Of a DNA stretch of 29,431 nucleotides, positions 12,101-20,718 are shown piece by piece. The position numbers were made by a program, and so were the translations under genes. Origin of the DNA: Irineochytrium annulatum (taxonomy: Eukaryota; Chytridiomycota; Chytridiomycetes; Chytridiales; Chytridiaceae). Location of the stretch: NCBI GenBank assembly GCA_027600665.1, contig JADGJL010000241.1:1-29431 (forward strand), given 5' to 3'. The notes below the pieces were generated by a model. That model was not told where the DNA came from and did no database searches. It saw only the letters and a program-made list of their open reading frames with translations. Position 1 is the stretch's first letter. Each line of letters opens with the position of its first letter.

Positions 12101-15100
12101 TTGCAAGTAATCCGCAAGGAATGTCGGGAGATCTCCGAGACATCGGACAGCAACCTCGTTGTATCGCTGCTGAACATTGTCGAAAGCTCGCTTTTAGATA
12201 AAAGCAGTTCCGAAAAATCGGCAAAAATCATTCACGGAATTTTCTTCTTTGCGTTGATTTGGTCCGTGGGGGCCACGGTAAATGAGGCCGGCCGAGAGCG
12301 TTTCAGCTTCTTCATGCGCAGCATGATCAACGGGGTTGAAAGCACTGTTACTCCACCTCAAGGGTTTGAGCTTGAGGCTAAGCCGCCAGAGGGCTCCATG
12401 TACGATTTTGTCTTTGATAAGACTGAGGGAGGACGATGGCGGCCGTGGCTTGAGACTCTCAGTGCGAACTTCGCTATCCCTCCGAAGGCCAAATACGATG
12501 ACATTCTGGTTCCTACGATTGACACGGCTCGATACTCCTACATCTTAAAGCTACTAGCAGAGCAGGGCAAGCAAATTCTCTTTGTGGGCCCAACTGGAAC
12601 GGGTAAATCGATGTACATCACGAACACGTTGGCAAAGCAGATGCCAAAGGAGAGCTTTGTTCCTATCTTCATTACATTCTCGGCCCAAACGACGGCAAAC
12701 CAAACCCAGTTTATCATTGAGTCGAAAATGGATAAGAGAAAGAAGGGAGTTTTTGGCCCTGGCGTGGGGAAGAAATGTATCATTTTTGTAGATGACTTGA
12801 ACATGCCGGCAAGGGAGGAGTACGGAGCACAGCCGCCGATCGAATTGCTACGGCAATGGATGGACCACAACGGATGGTATAACCTTTCGGATAACTCGAT
12901 GCAGGAATTCGTTGACATTCAGTTCATCGGAGCCATGGGACCCCCGGGTGGTGGCCGTAACCCTGTAACTTCAAGGGTTTGTCGACGACATTCAACGGTC
13001 CTTTTTCTAACGGTCTTCTTAGTTCCTGAGACACTTTAATACGATCTCGATGACAAACTTCGACGACTCGACTCTGTCTCGAATCTTCGAAACCATTCTT
13101 ACATGGCACTTCACCTCCAATAGCTTTACGAGCGAAATTCAAGGTCTTTCATCGACCTTGATTGGTGCTACGCGTGATTCTTACAAAGGCGCAATGGCTA
13201 ACTTGCTGCCAACGCCGAAAAAATCTCACTACACGTTTAATTTGCGAGATTTTGCTCGAGTAATTCAGGGTATTTTGCTAGCAAGACCGGAGGCGTATAC
13301 CGAAACCCGCAAAATAATCCGACTGTGGCAGCATGAAACGTACCGCGTCTTTTATGATCGCTTGATTGACGATGTTGACCGCAAATGGTTTTTTGATAAC
13401 TCAAAGAAGGTCATCTATGAAAAGTTTGGAATGGATTTCAATCAAGTCTTTGAGATGTATGACAGCAACAAGGATGGAATCGTTACCGATGAAGACCTTC
13501 GCAGCCTTATATTTGCAACCTATTTCTCGCCTAAGGACGGCGCGAAAATGTACAACGAGATTGACGACCTTGCCGGTCTTACCACTTTTATGGATAAGCA
13601 ATTGAGCGATTATAATGCCATGAGTAAAAAGCCTATGGATCTGGTGATGTTCCGGTTCGCTGTTGAGCACATATCAAGAATTAGCCGAGTTTTGATGCAG
13701 CCTCGGGGCAACATACTTCTTGTCGGAGTCGGCGGGAGCGGAAGACAAAGCCTAACACGTCTTGCAGCGTTTGTGGCTGAATATGATGTCTTCCAAGTTG
13801 AGATTGCCAAAAACTACACACTTGATAATTGGCATGACGACTTGAAGAAGATCTTCAGAGCTGCAGGCGCACAGGGAAAGCCAACCGTATTCTTGTTCTC
13901 CGACACGCAAATTCAACAAGAGGCGTTTTTGGAGGAAATTAATAACGTTTTGAACTCCGGCGAAGTCCCTAACCTTTACCCGACGGATGAGAAACACGAG
14001 TTGTTTGAAGTCATGCGCCAGGCAGATCCCGCGGTGTCGAGGCTTCCTGATAGCTCTCCGACGGCACTCTTCGCTCGCTTCGTCGACAGATGTCGAGAAA
14101 ATCTTCACATTGTCTTGGCAATGAGTCCTGTCGGTGAAGCTTTCAGGACTCGGTTGAGGAAGTTCCCGTCTTTGGTGAACTGCTGTACTATCAACTGGTT
14201 CCGGGAATGGCCCGATGACGCTCTGGAAATTGTCGCGACGAAGTTCTTGAGCGATGTTACAATTGACGAGGCGATTAAAAAAGAGGTTGTGTCAATGTGC
14301 AAGCACTTCCACGAAAGCACCCGAGTACAATCTGAGAAATATCTGGCACGGCTTCGGAGGCACAACTACGTCACGCCGACTTCCTACCTGGAGCTTATCA
14401 AAGCGTTCAAGAGTTTGCTCGGTCAAAAGAGGGGCGCTGTTATCAAATTAAGAAACAGGTACACAAACGGTCTCGAAAAGCTCGATTTCGCTCAGGGGGC
14501 TGTGTCGAAAATGCAAATCGACTTGGGCGAATTACAGCCTCAGCTTATCGTAGCGAAAGGAGAGACGGACGAAATCATGATTCAAATTGAAAAAGAGTCA
14601 AAGGAGGTCGCAGAGACGAAGAAGGTCGTGCAAGCCGACGAGGAAGTCGCCAGTAGGACAGCAGACTCGGCCAAAGCAATGAAGCAAGAATGTGAGGCTG
14701 GTCTAGCTGAAGCCGTTCCGGCCCTGGAGGCGGCACTTGCAGCGTTAGATACGCTTAAATCGGCCGACATTACCGTATTGAAGTCGATGAAGAGTCCTCC
14801 GCCTGCGGTGAAACTTGTGATGGAAGCTATCTGCATTATGAAGGACATTAAACCGGTGAAAGTTCCCGACCCAGCAGGATCTGGGAAGAAAATCGAGGAC
14901 TATTGGTAAGTATCCAATTACATAGCACCTTGTTAACCTCGCCTTTAAGGGGCCCGTCGAAAACTCTTATGTCCGATATGAAGTTTCTTGAATCGCTGAG
15001 AACTTACGATAAGGATAACATCAGTGTCGCTATCATGAAGCAAATCCGCTCGCCTAAATACATCGATAATCCCGAATTCGATCCTGACAAGATCAAAAAC

Positions 15101-18100
15101 GCCTCTTCCGCTGCAGAGGGCCTTTGCAAATGGGTCCGAGCCATGGAGTGCTACGACCGAGTCGCGAAAGTAATCGCACCTAAGCGCCTTGCCCTTGAAG
15201 CTGCCGAGGCCGACTTGGCACAAACCATGACTAAGCTGAATGAGAAGCGCGCCGTCCTGAAAGCGGTAGAGGACCGCATGGCAGCTCTGGAGGCGAAGTT
15301 TAAAGAGATGACCGATAAAAAGGATCACCTTGAGAAGCAGGTGGTGTCAGTCTCTAACCAACTTATACGCGCGGAAAAACTTATTAGCAGTTTGGGTGAT
15401 GAGCGTGATCGGTGGACGCAGTGTGCTGCTGATCTCGAGGAGAAGCTGGTTGCACTCACCGGTGACGTCCTTGTCTCGTCGGGAGTAGTGGCGTATCTCG
15501 GTGCATTTACAAAGCTATACCGCGATGAATGCTTAGGTGATTGGACGGCTTTATGTCAAGCTAAGGGCATCCCATGCTCGGAGCAGATAAAGTTAGCATC
15601 TGTTTTAGGTGACCCCGTCAAGATTCGAGCGTGGATTTTGGCGGGACTGCCGAACGACACGTTTTCAATCGACAACGCGATAATGATCTCGAACTCCCGC
15701 CGGTGGCCGCTCATGATTGACCCGCAGGGGCAAGCGAACCGATGGGTGAAGAACATGGAGAAAGCAAAGTCTTTGCAAGTCGTTAAGTTAACCGACTCCG
15801 ATTATGTGCGAACCTTAGAGAATGCCGTGCAATTCGGCACGCCAGTTCTGCTAGAAAACGTAGCGGAGGAGCTTGACCCAGTCCTGGAGCCACTTCTACT
15901 TCAGCAAACATTCAAACAAGGCGGCATCACTTGCATCCGTATTGGCGACAGCACGGTGGAATACTCACCCGATTTCCGCTTCTACATAACAACCAAACTC
16001 CGAAACCCTCACTACCTGCCCGAACTCTCCACCCGCGTTACTCTCTTAAACTTCATGATCACTCCTGAAGGCCTCGAAGACCAGCTGCTCGGTATCGTTA
16101 TTGCTAAGGAACGGCCGGAGCTTGAGGAGATGAAAAACCAGTTGCTGCTTCAATCCGCCGAGAACAAGAAACAGCTGCAGGAGATTGAAGACAAGATTCT
16201 GGAGGTGTTGTCGTCCTCCGAGGGAAACATCCTCGAAGATGAGACCGCCATTCAGATCCTGTCGTCATCGAAAGTCCTTGCCAACACCATCAGCGAGAAA
16301 CAGGCAACTGCGGAGAAAACGGAGGTCAAGATCGACGAGATTCGTATCGGTTACAAGTCGATCGCCGTACATTCGTCCATCCTCTTCTTCTGCGTTGCCG
16401 ACCTCGCGAACATCGAGCCCATGTACCAATATTCTTTGACGTGGTACATCAACCTGTTCTCCAGCTCCATTGAAGTCAGCGAGAAGTCCTCTGATGTAGC
16501 GACTCGGTTGTTAAACCTGAAGTCTCACTTTACGGAGTCCCTCTATTGTAACGTCTGCCGATCGCTCTTCGAAAAGGACAAGCTTGTGTTCTCGTTCATG
16601 CTATGTATTGCCATATTGAAGGGAAATAACGAGATTGATGCGGACGAATGGAGGTTCCTCTTAACGGGAGGTATCGGGTTTGGGGAGCCGGAGTTCCCGA
16701 ATCCGGACTCCTCGTGGCTGACTGAAAAGTCGTGGATCGATATATCATTGTTGTCGAACTGTCGGAACTTCCCCAACTTCGCGCTCATGTTTAAAGAGGA
16801 CCTGGATGATTGGAGACATATCTTTGAGAGTCTCGAGCCGCACAAGGTCGAGTTCCCGGGTAAGGAGAAATCCCCCTTTTTCTTGTGGTCACCACTTTGT
16901 CTAACCGCTCACCAGGTCGATGGAAGAACGTGCTAAACTCTTTCCAACGGTTGCTAGTCATTCGATGCTTGCGGCCCGATAAAATTTCTGCAGCCGTCCA
17001 AGTCTACATCGTCGAAAAGATGGGCAAGCGCTTTGTCGAACCCCCACCCTTCAACCTGGCAAGCAGTTACCAAGATTCCAACCCGTGTGCGCCTCTTATC
17101 TTTGTGCTATCCCCGGGCGCCGACCCTATGACCGGCCTGCTCAAATTCGCAGACGACAAGAAGATGGGTGGCAATCGTCTGCAGTCCATCTCTCTCGGCC
17201 AGGGCCAGGGTCCCATCGCGGCTAAGATGATTCAGAATGGCATCACGGAGGGTTCGTGGGTTGTCCTCCAAAATTGCCACTTGGCTGTCAGTTGGATGCC
17301 GACGCTCGAGAAGATTTGCGAGGATATTAGCCCTGAGACGACGCATAAGGATTTCAGGCTCTGGCTGACGGCGTACCCGAGCGACAAGTTCCCCGTGACA
17401 CTGTTGCAGAACGGTGTGAAGATGACGAACGAGCCGCCCAAGGGTCTCAAGGCGAACTTATACAAGTCGTACATCAGCGACCCGATCGTGGAGAAGAACT
17501 TCTATGAGGGTTGCAAGCAGCAGCAGAACTTTGAGAAGTTGCTGTTTGGGCTTTGTTTCTTCCACGCCGTCATTCAGGAGCGGCGACAGTTCGGTGCCAT
17601 TGGGTGGAACATTCCGTACGAGTTCAACGATACCGACCTGCGGATATCAGCGCGGCAGCTGCGTAATTTCCTGAGCGAGTATGATGAAATTCCGTTCCAG
17701 GCGCTGACTTACTTGACTGGTACGTCTGAAGGCGCAAAGATATATATATATATTATGGTTTTGAAAACGTTTTATTTATTTCTGTTACAGGCCAATGTAA
17801 CTACGGAGGTCGTGTTACGGACGACAAGGACCGGCGTACCCTTATGACACTACTCCAGCTCTACTACGACCCCGCCGCCGTCACGCAAGAGAATTACCAT
17901 TTCTCCTCTAGCGAGCACTACTTCATCCCCTCCGTCACATCCTACGCAAAGATGCTCGAGTACATCGACGGCCTGCCCCTCGAGGCCAAACCGGAAGTCT
18001 TCAGCTTGCACGAGAACGCCGACATCTCCCGCAACCAGCTAGAGACCGACACCTTCTTCAAGGCCATCCTCTCGACCCAGGCGCGCACGGACTCCGGAGG

Positions 18101-19018
18101 TTCCAAGTCGAACGAGCAGATCATCGCCGAGGTCGCATCGGACATGTTCACCAAGCTCCCGCCGCCGTTCGACATCAACAAGGTCGCGACAAAGTACCCT
18201 GTCAGCTACAAGGAGAGCATGAACACGGTGCTCTTGCAAGAAGTCATCCGGTACCGGAACCTGATCGAAATTGTCCGCGACAGTCTAGTGAACATCCAAA
18301 AGGCCATTAAGGGTCTCGTCGTAATGAGCGCCGAGGTCGAGGACGTGAGCGCCAGCATCCTCATTGGCAAGATCCCTACCTATTGGGCCAAAAAGTCGTA
18401 CCCCTCCATGAAACCGCTCGGCGGATACTTCCAGGACCTCCTGGCACGCATCACGTTCTTCACGCGTTGGATCGACGACGGTGCGCCCGTGGTATTTTGG
18501 CTCAGCGGGTTGTTCTTCACGCAGAGCTTCTTGACGGGCTGCCTGCAGAACTACGCGCGGAAGTACACCATCCCAATCGACCAGCTGGGCTTCGAATTCC
18601 AGGTGCAGCAAACCAAGACGGCGGGTGTGAGGCCGGAGGAGGGGCAGTACGTGAGCGGGCTCTTTTTGGAGGGCGCGAGGTGGGACATCAGGCAGAACTC
18701 GATCGTTGAGTCGATGCCGAGGATTCTTTACGACACATTGCCAGTCATATGGCTGAAGCCGACCGAGCTGTCGAGGGCGAACGAGAGGAACACGTATGAG
18801 TGCCCAGTCTACAAGACCAGCGCGAGGAGAGGGACGTTGTCGACAACTGGGTATGCTTTTCTAATTTTGCTCCGTTATTATCTTTACTGCAAAGTTAACA
18901 CTTTCTTCATCGCAGGCATTCGACGAACTTCGTCATGATGATGCGGCTTCCTACGAACGTGCCTGAAGAACACTGGATCCGCCGCGGTGTGGCCGCGCTG
19001 CTCCAATTAAACGATTAA
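6133..19018 (+). CDS. DNAH7: Axonemal inner-arm dynein heavy chain, DNAH7-like (5' end unresolved)
   Basis: Single-headed inner-arm motor, DNAH3/7/12 group, which drives microtubule sliding in flagella. Exons: 6133-6252, 6327-6525, 6582-6663, 6728-6914, 6962-7040, 7100-7342, 7394-8030, 8082-8416, 8460-9477, 9526-10329, 10398-11901, 11949-12976, 13023-14905, 14950-16859, 16916-17719, 17791-18850, 18916-19018. All phases agree, giving about 3,998 residues against roughly 4,020 for human DNAH7. Order: tail, linker (8.5-10.3 kb), then AAA1 P-loop GPAGTGKT (10659-10682, residue ~1320) with Walker [12 protein letters not shown]2 GESFAGKT (11502-11525); AAA3 GPTGTGKS (12587-12610) with [11 protein letters not shown]4 GVGGSGRQS (13725-13751), where Arg replaces the P-loop Lys as is usual in this group. 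An EF-hand-like loop, [12 protein letters not shown] (13461-13496), precedes AAA4. Stalk coiled coils and microtubule-binding tip span about 14.4-15.4 kb; AAA5, AAA6 and the C-terminal domain follow, ending [15 protein letters not shown]. Paralogue choice within the group is from memory and less sure than the group. Confidence 0.95.
13461..13496 (+). other. EF-hand-like calcium-binding loop inside the dynein motor
   Basis: A twelve-residue loop, [12 protein letters not shown], lies between the AAA3 and AAA4 modules. Positions 1, 3, 5 and 9 (D, N, D, T) have oxygen side chains as in EF-hands and position 6 is Gly; position 12 is Asp instead of the usual Glu, which often lowers calcium affinity. 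As I recall, DNAH7-type chains carry a comparable EF-hand segment here, which supports the subtype. Whether this copy binds calcium is not known. Confidence 0.7.
17745..17755. repeat. Short (TA)n run inside a dynein intron
   Basis: An alternating AT run of about 11 bp lies within the 71-nt intron 17720-17790 of the dynein gene. It is a simple-sequence tract with no apparent function and could be length-polymorphic. Confidence 0.6.
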
Positions 19019-19067
19019 CCGGACAGTGTGTAAATATGTGATGTCGGGCAGAGACGATGTTTATTAT
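19019..19067. other. 49-bp gap between convergent dynein and eS19 genes
   Basis: The dynein stop (TAA, 19016-19018) and the eS19 stop (TAA on the minus strand, 19068-19070) are 49 bp apart. The gap must hold the end of the eS19 3' UTR and part of the dynein 3' UTR. Confidence 0.8.
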
Positions 19068-19072
19068 TTATT
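19060..19072 (-). terminator. Polyadenylation signals of eS19, one overlapping its stop codon
   Basis: On the minus strand the bases around the stop read CAATAAATAATAAAC. This contains two AATAAA hexamers, at 19067-19072 and 19060-19065. The first includes the TAA stop itself (19068-19070). The eS19 3' UTR is therefore expected to be very short. Confidence 0.6.
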
Positions 19073-20111
19073 GGGTCTCGGCGGTGCGAGCAATCTGCGC
19101 AGCAATACTGTAAACAACAAGAAGTAAAATAAAAGGATTAGTTCATGCTTCGTTACCAAGGTGACCACGCAGGAAGTCACACGTACCGGTCCAAATCCTT
19201 CTGACCGTCCTGGGACACACGGCGCCCACCCTTGTCATCCTTCTCCAACACCTTAATCTTCTCCAACGACTGCATGACCTTCCTGAGGACGGAGCCTGAC
19301 GCCACCGAGCTGTGGTGCGGCCGGGTACCCCTGTTCTTCCTCCCACCGTAGTTCTTCCTCAAAGCACCGACACCGACGCCGTGGCGGAGGTAGATGTGGC
19401 GGGCGACGGAGGCTAAAGAAAACGAAACAAATTTGGTTAAGTTGCTGCGTTATAAGCGTTGTCTGACAAGTACGCAAAACGAGTGACGAGAGCCTTCGGC
19501 AGCGAAGAAAACACCACGCACTTCGCGGCAACCCTCCTTGCCCCTCGACGTCGCCTCCAATCCATGTGCCTCCGCCCCTCCAACCCACTCCCAGTTCCCG
19601 CCACCGCGTCGAAACTTACCAGCACGCACGTACCACCAGTCGGGGTCGTACGGGGCAAGCTCCTTGTGGGTGCTGGTCTTGACCAGGTCGACCCACTTCG
19701 GGACCTCCAACCGACCGGTACGCTTGAGGTACGCGGCGTACGCCTTCACGAACGCGTGCGGCGAAACGTCTTTAACCGTTGTTCCCTACGAAAGCGAAGA
19801 ACCCGGATCAGCAATCCAACATCTAGCAATCATTCATCCTTCAAGTTCGACGGCGCGTTCATCTCCTGTCCAAATCTCTGACGGGCATCCAATGCCACCA
19901 GCCGCATCCCGACTGAGGATGCGATCTGGGATAACCCGTTCCGAACCGCGACCGCCATTGAAAGCTCTCGCAAGTTCTTCACGTCTCCGCCGGCGTCAAT
20001 AGCCCGCTTTGACGCGGGCCGCGCTTCCAGCCGTGATCCCCACATCATCCTCGCCCACTGCCGCCCCTCGACCAGGCACCCCCTCCAGTTGACGGCGACA
20101 CGTACAGGCAT
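19068..20111 (-). CDS. RPS19: Small ribosomal subunit protein eS19
   Basis: eS19 is a component of the 40S subunit, required in other eukaryotes for 18S rRNA maturation. Four exons in coding order, 20106-20111, 19620-19785, 19187-19412 and 19068-19107, give exactly 145 residues, the length of human RPS19. Landmarks: [19 protein letters not shown] at the N-terminus, [51 protein letters not shown], and KDLDRIAAQIA near the end. The first exon codes only Met-Pro; the next exon supplies GTTVKDV, and this join is supported by the MPGVTVKDV start of homologues. Introns are 320, 207 and 79 nt, longer than the window's usual 40-70 nt, and the first could carry regulatory sequence (inference). The gene is tail to tail with the dynein gene and head to head with TOP3. 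Confidence 0.93.
19128..19133 (+). terminator. Possible polyadenylation signal of the dynein gene
   Basis: AATAAA occurs on the plus strand 110 nt after the dynein stop codon. It lies inside the last intron of the opposite-strand eS19 gene (19108-19186). If used, the dynein 3' UTR is antisense to the whole last exon of eS19. Confidence 0.4.
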
Positions 20112-20718
20112 GACGATTGAAAGAAAAAGAGCGTGCTCTCCAGCAAATCCAGGCGTCTAATTGCTACGCCACGCCACACCTCCCAATCTGAGCTGCTCCG
20201 TCCCAGTATATCACAAGGCCAAATGAACTATTGAATGACCCAAAGTTATAAGAGAGCTCGACCATTGCGACCCAGCATACGCCTGATTTATTAAACTTTT
20301 ATTTCGTTGTTATTAATAATGCATCGAAGAACACTGCACAAATACTGAGCGTAACGGGATCACAAGTTCCATCCCCCTCTGACAGTAGACAACAGTTGCA
20401 ATTCCCAAACGAGCTGACGAGCAAGAGATATTATCCTGGTAACGTGTCCCGTATACAGTTGTACTTCACTTCTGAGAGGAATTCTATACTGTAAGTATGG
20501 CTCAGAGTTACTGAATTTTCCGGGACATGATTTTAAGGACTCTTAAGGCATTGATATGTAACGGCAGCTTATTGGCTTGTTGAAACTTTCTGACTAAAGC
20601 TCTGACTCGAGTTTCTGACGGAGGTTCTGAATTCATGGTAGGGTTAACCAATTCGGTGGCTTGTCTACGTAGTCAAGGCGTACAGGCCTGTCCGACATCT
20701 GCTGGTGGCGACGCCAGC
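20112..20718. promoter_or_regulatory. Divergent intergenic region, eS19 / TOP3
   Basis: About 600 bp separate the two start codons, so both promoters should be here. The sequence is AT-richer than the genes, with TTATTAATAATGC near 20308-20320. A quasi-repeat of CTGA at 12-13-bp spacing occurs at 20590-20630. No definite core promoter element is recognised. Confidence 0.45.
20588..20632. repeat. Imperfect 12-bp repeat upstream of TOP3
   Basis: CTGA starts at 20590, 20602, 20615 and 20627, each within a related unit (TTCTGACTAAAG, CTCTGACTCGAG, TTTCTGACGGAG, GTTCTGAATTC). The array lies about 90 bp before the chosen TOP3 start. It could be a degenerate tandem repeat or clustered regulatory sites; no known factor site is recognised. 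Confidence 0.5.

Noticed and set aside
13725..13751. Damaged P-loop in dynein AAA4 (Arg in place of Lys)
   Set aside because: GVGGSGRQS is the usual form at AAA4 in axonemal dyneins of this group, so it is not a defect.
19830..20111. 93-codon minus-strand frame as a separate gene
   Set aside because: It begins at the eS19 start codon and runs through intron 1; splicing after Met-Pro gives the conserved eS19 N-terminus.
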